Position numbers and translations under genes: made by a program. Shown piece by piece: positions 16,722-25,583 of a stretch of DNA of 64,000 bases (positions are counted from its first letter, which is position 1; each line of letters starts with the position of its first letter). Source of the DNA: Mesorhizobium loti. GTDB taxonomy: Bacteria > Pseudomonadota > Alphaproteobacteria > Rhizobiales > Rhizobiaceae. The stretch spans positions 1,865,001-1,929,000 of the forward strand of contig CP050293.1 in assembly GCA_014189435.1 (NCBI GenBank), in the 5' to 3' direction. Below the pieces are notes generated by a model. It searched no databases. It had not been told where the DNA came from and worked only from the letters and a program-made list of their open reading frames with translations.

Positions 16722-18165
16722 CTATTCGGTATTCATCTGGGCGCCGTGGCCGCTGACATGGGCGCCGTCCTGCGGCGTCAGTTTGAGATAGGCGAGCAAT
16801 GCGCAGAGCGTGATGACGCCCTCGATCACGAACAGGATGCGGAAGTCGTCGGCGACGGCTGGCCCGCCTCCGGCCAGAAACGACAGCGCCGCGGCGGCGA
16901 GGCCGACGCTGATCGCCACCGCCAGCTGCCACAGAATGTAGTAAAGCGCGCTGAAGCGGGCGAGCTGCTCGGGCGCGATGTCGGAATAGGCGAGGTTGCC
17001 GGTCGAGGCCCATTGCGCGGAGCGGAAGACGCCGAAGACGAAGATGTAGGCAAGAACGATCCACACGGGCGTGGTCGCCTGCATCAGGGCGAAGCCGGCG
17101 ACCATGGCGGCGACGATCGGCGTGTTGAACACCAGAACGCGGCGGAAGCCGAAGCGGTTAAGGACGCGCGGCATGAAGAAGCGCATCGCCACCGAACCGA
17201 CCGCGGCGACGAAGGTCAGCGATCCCGCCTGCACCGCGCTCATGCCGAAGCCGAGCTGGAACATCAGCGGCAACAGGAAGACGACGGAGCTGAGGCCGAT
17301 CGTGTCCAGCCCGCCACCCGTCAGGAACGAAATGCGGAAGGTGCGGATGCGCAAGAGCTTGAGATCGAGCAGCGGATTGCGCACGCGCAGGCAGTAGAAC
17401 GAGGCGATGGTCAGGATGACGAGCGCCAGCGCCAGTTCGCCGGCGATGATACCGCCGGCAGCGTCTTTGGCGGCAAGCAGAATCCATACCGAAGACCAGC
17501 AGCACCATGCCGCTGCCAACCAGCAGAAAGCCCGGAAAGTCGAACGGCGTGCGCACCGGCTTGGTCATCGTCGGAAACAGCGAGGCGGCAAGAATTGCCG
17601 CCGCCAGCGCGAACGGCACGTTGATGAAGAAGATCCAGCGCCAGGAAATGTAGGTGGTCAGCGCGCCGCCGACGAGCGGGCCGACCAGCGGTCCGGACTG
17701 GCCGGCCAGCGAGACATACATGTTGATCTTGAGCGTGCGGCTGCGCGGAAAGGTCGACAGGATGACGACCTGGCCGAGCGTGCCCATCAAGGCGCCGCCG
17801 AAGCCTTGCAGCGCACGCGCGCCGACCAACATCCAGATGTTATCAGACAGTCCGCAGAGCGCCGACGAGGCGGCGAACACCAGCAAGGCAAAGCAGTAGA
17901 CGTTGCGCAGGCCGAAGCGGTCGGCGGCCCAGCCGCCAAGCGGCATCGAGATGATCAGGCTGGCGACATAGACGGTGATGAGCAGGCCGAGTTGGCTGGG
18001 CGGACGGCCGAGGCTTTCGCTGATGCCGGGCAGCGCCGTCACCACGACATTCTGGTCGAGGCTGGTCATGAACACGCCGCAGGCGACCGTGAGCGGCAGC
18101 AGGAGCAAGGCTCTGGCCGGCACATCGGCGCGATCCGTGGCGCCGGCGGATAGTTCTGCGGTCAT
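16722..18165 (-). pseudogene. DHA2-type MFS drug efflux transporter, frameshifted
   Basis: Two adjoining minus-strand frames make one 14-helix MFS protein. The N-terminal part starts at 18165 (MTAELSAGATDRADVPARAL) and carries SLDQNVVVTALP and GGWAADRFGLRNVY, typical of EmrB-like DHA2 transporters. Near 17479-17490 the frame must shift by one base to continue into the C-terminal part, which ends at 16722. Removing one T there restores MDLLAAKDA and gives a protein of about 480 residues, the normal size. Either the gene is inactivated by a one-base insertion or the sequence has an error. No adaptor (EmrA-like) gene is adjacent. Confidence 0.75.
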
Positions 18166-18330
18166 GGAGATGTTCGAACCAAACGAATGTGCCGACTGTG
18201 AGACGGGATTTCTATCCCTTGGGCCGGTTGGGCGGCCACGTTTCCCCACCATGGGCGTCCGCGGCGCGATTCTCTAGCGGCAGAGCCGGCTGGCGTTGAT
18301 GCCAGAACACATTGTGCGCCGCCCGACCAT

Positions 18331-19236
18331 TCAACCGTCAAGCAGATGCTGAAGCTGCGATCGCAGCCATTGGTGTGCCGGGTCACCGTCCCGCCGCTTG
18401 TGCCAGATCTGCGTGAACTCAAAGGCCGGAATCTCGAAGGGAGGGGCGAACACGCAAAGCCCGTTGTCCGGCGCCGGCAGTATCCGGCTGGCAACGGTCA
18501 GCACCAGGTCGGTGCCGGCGATCAGGCGCGGCGCCACGCCCCAATGCGGGATGACGAGGCAGAGCCGCCGCTTGTGGCCCAGTTCGGCCAAAGCCTTGTC
18601 GACTTCGCTCTGACGCTCGGGCCGCAAATCGACCAGCGCGTGCGGCCGGCCCAGATAGGTCGCCAGATCCATCGCCTTCTCGGCGCCAAGGCTTGCCGCA
18701 TCGGCGAGACAGGCAAAGTGCTCGTCGAACAGCCGATGCGAGCGCACGGATCGATCGAGGTCTGGAAAGACGCCGAAGGCAAGATCGCTCTCGCCGTCGA
18801 CGATTTGCGAAGCCATCACCTCGCGGCTCGCCTGGCTGACCACGAGGTCGACATGCGGCGCCCGCGCCCGCAGGAGCGGCAGCAGGGCCGGCAGGATGAC
18901 GGCGGCGCCATAGTCCGACATGGCGAGCCGAAACGTTCGGCGCTCCGTCGCCGGGTCGAAGCCGGCCGGTGCCAGGAGGTGCCGCATGCGGTCGAGCGCT
19001 TCGGTCAGGGCCGGCGCGATTTCCATGGCGCGTGCCGTCGGCTCGAGGCCACCCGCCCGCCTGACCAGCAGCGGGTCATCGAGAAGGTGGCGCAACCTGG
19101 CGAGCGCATGGCTGACGGCTGGCTGGCTCTTGTTCAAGCGTATTGCCGCCCGCGAGACGTGGCGTTCGGCAAGCAAGGCCTCCAGCACGACGAGGAGGTT
19201 GAGATCGATACCAGCGAGACTATTCATCTCATGCAT
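18331..19236 (-). CDS. LysR-family transcriptional regulator
   Basis: A 301-residue LysR regulator. The N-terminal helix-turn-helix covers about residues 10-68 (LNLLVVLEALLAERHVSRAAIRLN, then QPAVSHALARLRHLL), followed by a substrate-binding-like effector domain. Starts at 19236 (MHEMNSL) and 19227 (MNSL) are both possible. It is divergent from the DUF606 transporter gene at 19314, with a 77-base gap that would hold both promoters, so it may regulate that gene. Its effector is unknown. Confidence 0.87.
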   Translation of the reverse strand: MHEMNSLAGIDLNLLVVLEALLAERHVSRAAIRLNKSQPAVSHALARLRHLLDDPLLVRRAGGLEPTARAMEIAPALTEALDRMRHLLAPAGFDPATERRTFRLAMSDYGAAVILPALLPLLRARAPHVDLVVSQASREVMASQIVDGESDLAFGVFPDLDRSVRSHRLFDEHFACLADAASLGAEKAMDLATYLGRPHALVDLRPERQSEVDKALAELGHKRRLCLVIPHWGVAPRLIAGTDLVLTVASRILPAPDNGLCVFAPPFEIPAFEFTQIWHKRRDGDPAHQWLRSQLQHLLDG

Positions 19237-19313
19237 AGTATGTGTGAGATGATCGAATTTCCATATGTAAACGTGATGGTCTATCTCGGCATGATCGATA
19301 TGGAGACAATCGC

Positions 19314-19826
19314 ATGCCCAGCGCCTTTTCCTTTCTGGTCGCCGCCTTGCTGGCGGGGGCCGCCGTGCCCTTCCAGGCAGGGGCGAACGCCATGCTTGGC
19401 CGCCTGCTTGGCCATCCGCTGTGGGCGACCTTCGTCTCGCTGGGTGTCAGCGTCGTGCTGATCGTCCCGGTCATGATAGCCTTCAGGCTGCCGGTTCCTT
19501 CCGTCGGGATGGCGCTCAAAGGTCCGTGGTGGATCTGGATCGGCGGCGCGGCAGGCGTGGTCTACATCACCGCCGCACTGCTGCTGGCGCCGAGACTCGG
19601 TGCCGCGAGCTTCATCGTTGCCGTTATTGCCGGCCAGATGGTCGCCTCGCTGGTCATCGATCATTTCGCCTTGATGAGCTTTGCCCATCGGCCGGTGAAT
19701 ATTGCCCGCTTCGCCGGACTTGCGTTCATCATAGCCGGGCTCGTCGTAACGCAATGGGCAAGCACGATTGCCCCGCAGGCAGCCCAGCCCGGTTCGCATC
19801 CAACCCAAAAAGGAGACGCCCAATGA
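19314..19826 (+). CDS. DMT-superfamily membrane protein, DUF606 (YdcZ-like)
   Basis: A 170-residue inner-membrane protein with about five hydrophobic helices (ending VNIARFAGLAFIIAGLVVTQWA) and the family pattern PFQAGANAMLGRLLGHPLWATFVS near the N-terminus. DUF606 proteins belong to the drug/metabolite transporter superfamily as half-length transporters. A GGAGA sits 7 bases before ATG 19314. The VOC gene overlaps its end by 4 bases (ATGA). The cargo is unknown. Confidence 0.82.
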   Translation: MPSAFSFLVAALLAGAAVPFQAGANAMLGRLLGHPLWATFVSLGVSVVLIVPVMIAFRLPVPSVGMALKGPWWIWIGGAAGVVYITAALLLAPRLGAASFIVAVIAGQMVASLVIDHFALMSFAHRPVNIARFAGLAFIIAGLVVTQWASTIAPQAAQPGSHPTQKGDAQ

Positions 19827-20233
19827 CACCTCATCTCGTCCTGCGCGTGGCGCGGCCGACGAACGATCTTGCCGCGGTCATCCGCTTCTATCGGGATGGT
19901 CTTGGTTTCCAGGAGCTGTTTCGCTTCAGCGGCCATGACGGCTTCGACGGCGTCATGCTCGGGCAGCCCGGTGACGTCTATCATTTCGAATTCACCCACG
20001 CCCATGGCCACGACGCCGGCAGGGCGCCGACAGCGGACAATCTGGTCGTCTTCTACATGCCGGATCGTGACGCCTGGGAAGCCGCCGTGCAGCGCATGAA
20101 GGATCACGGCTATGCCACCGTGCCGTCCTTCAATCCCTACTGGGACAGGCAAGGGGTCACCTTCGAGGATTGCGACGGCTATCGCGTCGTGTTGCAGAAC
20201 GCCGATTGGCACGCCGTCGCGCAGCAGGCCTAG
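19823..20233 (+). CDS. VOC family protein (glyoxalase/bleomycin-resistance fold)
   Basis: A 136-residue VOC-fold protein. ATG 19823 has AAAAGGAG upstream and overlaps the stop of the transporter gene. The paired beta-alpha-beta modules show LAAVIRFYRDGLGFQELFRF at the start and DRQGVTFEDCDGYRVVLQN at the end. Metal ligands are plausible (His4 in TPHLVLR and a late acidic residue) but cannot be assigned securely. It is co-transcribed with the DUF606 transporter, which suggests resistance to, or modification of, a small molecule. Confidence 0.82.
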   Translation: MTPHLVLRVARPTNDLAAVIRFYRDGLGFQELFRFSGHDGFDGVMLGQPGDVYHFEFTHAHGHDAGRAPTADNLVVFYMPDRDAWEAAVQRMKDHGYATVPSFNPYWDRQGVTFEDCDGYRVVLQNADWHAVAQQA

Positions 20234-20252
20234 CTGGTCGACAGGGCGGGTC

Positions 20253-20840
20253 CTATTGCACCTCGTAGCCGACTTCCTCGCTGGCGTGGCAGAGCGTCTT
20301 CCAGAACGAGCGCGCGAACGAGCGGAAGACATAGATGTCGAATTGGTCGGCGCCGGTGCGCTGGATCTGGGCGAAGACGTCGTGATGGGTGGTCGAGCGG
20401 CCAGCCCCGACGGGAAAGGCCGGCAGCGAAAAGTCGATGGCGAAGAATTTCGCCAGCACCCATTCGGCCTTCGGCCCGGCAATGCGGATGGCGGTGCGGC
20501 CATGCGACAGGTCGGTGACCGTGCCGATGGCCGGGGTCACCACCTTGGCAAAGGCCGTGGCCAGACCTTCGGCCTCGTCGGCGACGGTGAATTTTCCTGG
20601 CGCGAAGCCGAACACCGACTTCACGCCGTCGCTCAGGCCACCGCCGGCGCCATCGGGCAGAGCAAGCCCGGCGACGGTGCGGATGGCTGATATCAGCTTC
20701 TTCTCTTCGCCCGGCCAGGCGGCGAGCTGCACGATCGAGCCCGGCCGTGTCTCGGTCAGGATGATCTCGACGCCATGCTCGAAATTGCCGTGCGAGCCGA
20801 TGTGAAATTCCGGTTCAAGCGGTGATTGGCGCTCAACCAT
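20253..20840 (-). CDS. soxG: Sarcosine oxidase gamma subunit
   Basis: A 195-residue SoxG protein. ATG 20840 (MVERQSPLEPEF) overlaps the end of soxA by 8 bases. The family core is visible: SIVQLAAWPGEEKKLISAI, a central GRTAIRIAGPKAEWVLAKF, then DQFDIYVFRSFARSFWKTL. It is structurally related to the GcvT fold and completes the alpha-beta-gamma-delta complex. It is the last gene of the soxBDAG operon. Confidence 0.92.
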   Translation of the reverse strand: MVERQSPLEPEFHIGSHGNFEHGVEIILTETRPGSIVQLAAWPGEEKKLISAIRTVAGLALPDGAGGGLSDGVKSVFGFAPGKFTVADEAEGLATAFAKVVTPAIGTVTDLSHGRTAIRIAGPKAEWVLAKFFAIDFSLPAFPVGAGRSTTHHDVFAQIQRTGADQFDIYVFRSFARSFWKTLCHASEEVGYEVQ

Positions 20841-23826
20841 GCATGCGGCTCCCGTCCGGGTCGTAGAAGTGGTTGGAGACGATCTCGACCGGTCCGAACC
20901 GGTTGCGCAACGGATCGGAGACATGGGCGCGTGTGCCCTGCCGTGCCTTGCCGCCCTTGACCAGCGCCAGCGCGATGTGCTTGCCGAGCGCCGGCGAATA
21001 GCAGCAGGCGGTGATGTGACCGATCGAGCCGTGCGGATTGGCTTCGTCGACCTCTTCTACGATGTGCGCGCCGCCGTTGAGCGGCCGGTTGTCGAGGGCG
21101 ATCAGGCCGACCAGTTCCAGCCGGTCGGACGCGATCAGGCCTTCGCGGTCCATCATCGCCGAGCCGATGAACGGCTTCTTCTTGGACAGCATCCAGTCGA
21201 GATGCAGGTCGCGCGCGGTGGTGCGGCCGTCGATCTCGGCGCCGGTGACATGGCCCTTTTCGATGCGCATCGTGCCCAGCGCCTCGAGCCCGTAGCTGAC
21301 CAGCCCGAACGGCTTGCCTGCCTCGACAAGTGCTTCCCAGACATGGCTGCCGTGGCCGGCGCCGGAATAGACCTCGAAGGCCATTTCACCAGAGAAGGAG
21401 AGCCGGCAGATCATCACCGGAACGCCTGCTATCTCGCCGCGCACGATGCCCATGAAGGGCAGGGTGGCATTGTCGACCGATGTGCCGGTGACACAGGTGG
21501 CGAGGATTTGCCTGGCCCTTGGCCCGCCGATCGCGGCACCTGCCCATTCGTCTGTCACCGAGGTGACGTGGACCTTCAGCTCCGGCCAGATGACGTCGAG
21601 GAAATATTCCAGATGCTGCATCACCTTGCCGGCGTTGGCCGTGGTGGTGGTCATCAGGAAATCCTGCTCGCCGAGCCGCCATGTGGTGCCGTCGTCAAAG
21701 GCGAGGCCATCCTCGCGCAGCATCAGACCGTAGCGGGCCTTGCCGACGGCCAGCGTCGAAAACATGTTGGTGTAGACGCGGTCGAGGAAGACGGCCGCAT
21801 CAGGGCCTTGCACGGCAATCTTGCCCAGCGTCGAGACATCGACGATGCCGGCGCTTTCGCGCGTCGCCTTGGCTTCGCGCACATAGGCCTGCTCGACCGT
21901 CTCGCCCGCATGGCCATAGATCATCGGCCGATACCAGAGGCCAGCGGAGTACATCGTCGCGCCATTGGCGAGGTGCCAGTCATGCATCGGCGTCAGCCGC
22001 TCGGGCTTCAGGTCGCCGAAGCGTTCCGCCGCCAGCGAGCCGATCGACACCGGCGCAAAGGGCGGCCGGAAGCGCGTCGTGCCAACCTCGGGGATCGGCT
22101 TGCCCAGCGCTTCGGCCATGATGGCAAGGCCAGGCACGTTGGAGCTCTTGCCCTGGTCGGTCGCCATGCCGAGCGTGGTGTAGCGCTTCAGATGCTCGAC
22201 CGAGACGAAGCCTTCGCGGTGCGCCAGCCGCACGTCCTCGGCCGTGACGTCGTGCTGGAAATCGACAAAACTCTTGCCCTTGGCCCTGATCTCGAACACC
22301 GGGGCGGGATCGGGATCGCCGGGTACGGATTCTACCATCGGCAATACAGAAGGCGTGCTCTGTCCACCGGCCGCGGCAATGCCGGCGGCGCGGCCTTCGG
22401 CGAAGGCTTCGGTGGTGGAAAAACTGCCGGTGAAGGCGCCGGCGCCGATCCAGCTCTGTGTCGGCTTTGGCGGCAGGAAGGCTTGCCGCGCGGCATTCCA
22501 TTCCGCCTTGGCGCCGGCCTGGCTGGCCAGATGAATGGTCGGCGACCAGCCGCCTGACATCAGCAGGCAATCGGCATGGATGCTGCGCGCATCGCCGATG
22601 AGCGCGCCATTGGTCATGTCGAAGCGTTGCAGCTTGAGGCCGGACAGCGCCTTGCCGCCCTCGGTGGCGACGACAGCATGGCCAGCGAAGATTTCGGCCT
22701 CGGCTTCCGCGGCCAGCTTGCGCATTTCGGCGGAAAGCTCCGGCCTGACATCGGCGATGGCGACGACCGCGGCACCGGCTTTCTTCAAGGCGACGGCCGC
22801 GCGATAGGCGCTGTCATTGTTGGTGAACAGTGCGATCCGCTCGCCCGGCAGCACGCCGAACTCGTTGGCATAGCGCTCGGCGGCATGCGCCAGCATCACG
22901 CCTGGCCGGTCATTGCCGGGGAAGATCAGCGGCCGCTCGAAAGCACCGGTGGCCAGGACCACGGATTTGGCGCGGATCGCCCAATTGCGATGGCGCGGTT
23001 CGCCCTTGGCGGGCTGCTCCTTGTGGTCGCTGACCCGTTCGAGCGCGGCAAGCGTGTTGTTGTCGTAGTAGCCCCACACCGTGGTGCGCGGCAGAAGTCG
23101 GACATTGTCGCGGCCTTCGAGCTGGGCGACGATGCGGCGCGCCCAATCGGTGGCCGGCGCGCCATCGATCGTCTCATCCGACCAGTTGGCCGATCCGCCG
23201 AAGCGCGGCTCGAGATCAGCCAGCATGACGCGCGCGCCCTGATCGGCGGCGGCCTTGGCGGCCATCAACCCGGCGGGGCCCGAGCCGACCACCAGCACGT
23301 CGCAAAAGGCGTTCATGCGTTCGTAGCGGGCCGGGTCCTTTGCCGATCCGGCACTGCCGAGGCCGGCGGCGCGGCGGATGAAATGCTCGCAGAACATCCA
23401 GAAGCGCGTGCCTTTGAGCGGACCGAACACCGGTCCCATGAAGGTCTTGTAGTAGAAGCCGGCCGACAGGATCTTGCCGCCGAGCTGGTTGACGGCATTG
23501 ATGTCCCAGGCAAGCGAGGGAAAGCGGTTCTGGCTGATGGCGACCAGCCCGTCATGGATCTCGACCATGGTCGCCGGAATGTTGGGCTCGCGGACCTCGC
23601 CCTTCAGCACCGTCACCAGGGCGTTGGGCTCCTCGACGCCTGCGGTGAGCAGGCCGCGCGGGCGGTGGTATTTGAACGAACGTCCGTAAAGCGTGACGCC
23701 CTTGGCCAGCAGTGCCGATGCCAGTGTATCGCCGGCATGGCCGGTATAGGGCGCGCCGTCGAAGGTGAAGCGGATGGTTTTCAGCCGGTCGACGCGGCCG
23801 CCAGTGTCGGTGCGGCGCGGGCTCAT
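20833..23826 (-). CDS. soxA: Sarcosine oxidase alpha subunit
   Basis: A 997-residue SoxA of normal size. The N-terminal ferredoxin-like fold (FTFDGAPYTGHAGDTLASAL) lacks cluster cysteines, as in the family. Next comes an NAD/FAD disulfide-reductase-type region (DVLVVGSGPAGLMAAKAAADQG near 176-197, and ALFTNNDSAYRAAVAL). The C-terminal third is a GcvT-like THF-binding domain (MTTTTANAGKVMQHLEYFL, SGEMAFEVYSG). The complex oxidises sarcosine to glycine, making H2O2 and, with THF, methylene-THF. It overlaps soxD by 4 bases (ATGA) and soxG by 8. Confidence 0.95.
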   Translation of the reverse strand: MSPRRTDTGGRVDRLKTIRFTFDGAPYTGHAGDTLASALLAKGVTLYGRSFKYHRPRGLLTAGVEEPNALVTVLKGEVREPNIPATMVEIHDGLVAISQNRFPSLAWDINAVNQLGGKILSAGFYYKTFMGPVFGPLKGTRFWMFCEHFIRRAAGLGSAGSAKDPARYERMNAFCDVLVVGSGPAGLMAAKAAADQGARVMLADLEPRFGGSANWSDETIDGAPATDWARRIVAQLEGRDNVRLLPRTTVWGYYDNNTLAALERVSDHKEQPAKGEPRHRNWAIRAKSVVLATGAFERPLIFPGNDRPGVMLAHAAERYANEFGVLPGERIALFTNNDSAYRAAVALKKAGAAVVAIADVRPELSAEMRKLAAEAEAEIFAGHAVVATEGGKALSGLKLQRFDMTNGALIGDARSIHADCLLMSGGWSPTIHLASQAGAKAEWNAARQAFLPPKPTQSWIGAGAFTGSFSTTEAFAEGRAAGIAAAGGQSTPSVLPMVESVPGDPDPAPVFEIRAKGKSFVDFQHDVTAEDVRLAHREGFVSVEHLKRYTTLGMATDQGKSSNVPGLAIMAEALGKPIPEVGTTRFRPPFAPVSIGSLAAERFGDLKPERLTPMHDWHLANGATMYSAGLWYRPMIYGHAGETVEQAYVREAKATRESAGIVDVSTLGKIAVQGPDAAVFLDRVYTNMFSTLAVGKARYGLMLREDGLAFDDGTTWRLGEQDFLMTTTTANAGKVMQHLEYFLDVIWPELKVHVTSVTDEWAGAAIGGPRARQILATCVTGTSVDNATLPFMGIVRGEIAGVPVMICRLSFSGEMAFEVYSGAGHGSHVWEALVEAGKPFGLVSYGLEALGTMRIEKGHVTGAEIDGRTTARDLHLDWMLSKKKPFIGSAMMDREGLIASDRLELVGLIALDNRPLNGGAHIVEEVDEANPHGSIGHITACCYSPALGKHIALALVKGGKARQGTRAHVSDPLRNRFGPVEIVSNHFYDPDGSRMHG

Positions 23827-24134
23827 GCCTTGTCCTCCGCCTTGCGGCGCGCGGCCGAGCCATGATCGCCGCGCCCATGATCGCCCCGTACGAAGGCAAC
23901 GCTGGAAATCTCATGCGTCAGCGTGTTGCGCACGACCCGCAGATGCGTGCGGCAACCGCCGGAATGCTGCCAGATCTCGTTGTGATCGCCGGCCGGGTTC
24001 AGTCGGTCATAGACATAGGCATTCCACGCCTCGAAATTCTGCGAGGCGGGGTCGGGACGCTCACGGTTGCCGTCACCTTGATAGGTGAACTCGATGACGT
24101 CGCGCGGGCCGCAATAGGGGCAAGTGATCAACAT
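23823..24134 (-). CDS. soxD: Sarcosine oxidase delta subunit
   Basis: A 103-residue zinc-binding SoxD. Cys5 and Cys8 (TCPYCGPRDVIEF), His57 and Cys61 (WQHSGGCRTH) match the Cys-Cys-His-Cys zinc site of the family. The conserved EWNxYVYDRLNPAG-type segment is present as AWNAYVYDRLNPAGDHNE. It stabilises the complex between the alpha and beta subunits. The C-terminal tail is rich in charged residues and Gly-His repeats (GDHGRGDHGS), which is variable in the family. Confidence 0.93.
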   Translation of the reverse strand: MLITCPYCGPRDVIEFTYQGDGNRERPDPASQNFEAWNAYVYDRLNPAGDHNEIWQHSGGCRTHLRVVRNTLTHEISSVAFVRGDHGRGDHGSAARRKAEDKA

Positions 24135-24151
24135 TGGACTCTACCTAATGC

Positions 24152-25414
24152 CTAATGCAGCCGCGGGTTTGCACCCTGGCCCTTGTCGTCGATCACCAGG
24201 CCGCGGTGGAAGCGGTCGAGCGTGAAGGGCGCGTTGAGGTCGTGCGGCTGGTCCTTGGCGATGGTCCAGGCAAAGCACCAGCCGGAAGCCGGCGTCGCCT
24301 TGAAGCCGCCATAGCACCAGCCGCAGTTGAGATACATGCCAGGCAGGGGACCAGTGGTGATGATCGGCGAGCCGTCCATCGACATGTCGCAGACACCGCC
24401 CCAGGAGCGCAGCATGCGCACGCGGGCAAGACCCGGAAACAGCGCCAGCATCTCGCTCATCACCTCGTCGACGATGGGCAGGTTGCCGCGCTGGGCGTAG
24501 CTGTTGTAGCCGTCGATGTCGCCGCCATAGATGAGGCCGCCCTTGTCCGACTGCGACATGTAGAAATGGCCCATGCCGAAGGTGACGACAGTGTCGATGA
24601 AGGGTTTCAGCGATTCGGTGACGAAGGCCTGCAGCACATGGCTCTCGATCGGCATCGTCTCGATGCCGGCCAGCTGCATGACGCGTCCGGTGCTGCCGGC
24701 GACCGCAACGGCCACCTTCTTGGCGCGGATGTCGCCACGCGAGGTGGACACGCCTGATATGCGGTCGCCGTCACGCAGGAAGCCGGTGACCTCGCAGTTT
24801 TCGATGATGTCGACGCCGCGACGGTCGGCGCCGCGCGCATAGCCCCAGGCGACCGCATCATGGCGGGCGGTGCCGGCGCGCCTTTGCATCAGGCCGCCGA
24901 CCACCGGGAAGCGTGCGCTGTCGGAGATATCGAGCGCCGGGATCAGACGTTTGATCTCAGCCTTCGTCATCAGTTCGGCGTCGACGCCGAGATGACGCAT
25001 GGCGTTGCCGCGCCTGGCGTAGTCGTCGAACTGGGCCGGCGTGTGGGCCAGGTTCAGGCAGCCACGCTGCGAGAACATGACGTTGTAATTGAGCTCGTGC
25101 GACAGGTTCTCCCACAGCTTCATCGAATGTTCGTAGAAGCGGGTGTTGGCCGGCAGCAGATAGTTCGAGCGCACAGCCGTGGTGTTGCGGCCGACATTGC
25201 CGGAACCGAGCCAGCCCTTTTCCACAACGGCGACATTGGTGATGCCGTGTTCCTTGGCGAGATAGTAGGCGGTGGCCAGCCCATGACCGCCGCCGCCGAT
25301 GATGATGACATCATAGGACGCCTTCGGATCCGGCTTGCGCCAGGCCGGCTTCCAGTCCTTGTTTCCCTTGAGCGCATTCGCGAGCAGCGAAAAGGCCGAG
25401 TACTCTGCCATCAT
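24152..25414 (-). CDS. soxB: Sarcosine oxidase beta subunit
   Basis: About 420 residues. The DAO-type FAD domain starts SYDVIIIGGGGHGLATAYYLAKEHG (about 32-56). The family segment GNVGRNTTAVRSNYL and the C-terminal NCGWCYGGFKATPASG are present. This subunit holds the sarcosine-oxidising flavin. Several in-frame starts cluster at 25420, 25414 and 25411; 25414 is chosen for a GGA 7 bases upstream, and by homology MAEYSAFSLL (25411) is equally good. It is the first gene of the minus-strand soxBDAG operon. The 163-base gap to the divergent MscS gene must hold its promoter; I saw no clear operator there. Confidence 0.93.
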   Translation of the reverse strand: MMAEYSAFSLLANALKGNKDWKPAWRKPDPKASYDVIIIGGGGHGLATAYYLAKEHGITNVAVVEKGWLGSGNVGRNTTAVRSNYLLPANTRFYEHSMKLWENLSHELNYNVMFSQRGCLNLAHTPAQFDDYARRGNAMRHLGVDAELMTKAEIKRLIPALDISDSARFPVVGGLMQRRAGTARHDAVAWGYARGADRRGVDIIENCEVTGFLRDGDRISGVSTSRGDIRAKKVAVAVAGSTGRVMQLAGIETMPIESHVLQAFVTESLKPFIDTVVTFGMGHFYMSQSDKGGLIYGGDIDGYNSYAQRGNLPIVDEVMSEMLALFPGLARVRMLRSWGGVCDMSMDGSPIITTGPLPGMYLNCGWCYGGFKATPASGWCFAWTIAKDQPHDLNAPFTLDRFHRGLVIDDKGQGANPRLH

Positions 25415-25583
25415 TGTCATCCGGTTCGGGCGATGCGGCAGACTATAGAGCAGGCCGCATCCGCAAAGCCAATATTGCGCCATTGCCTTTCGGCTGGCCG
25501 ACGCTTGGGATGGGATTGGCCAGCGATGGCCACGACGACTTGCCCCGTGATATCGCCGTCTTTATCAAGGACAGGCTCTTTGA

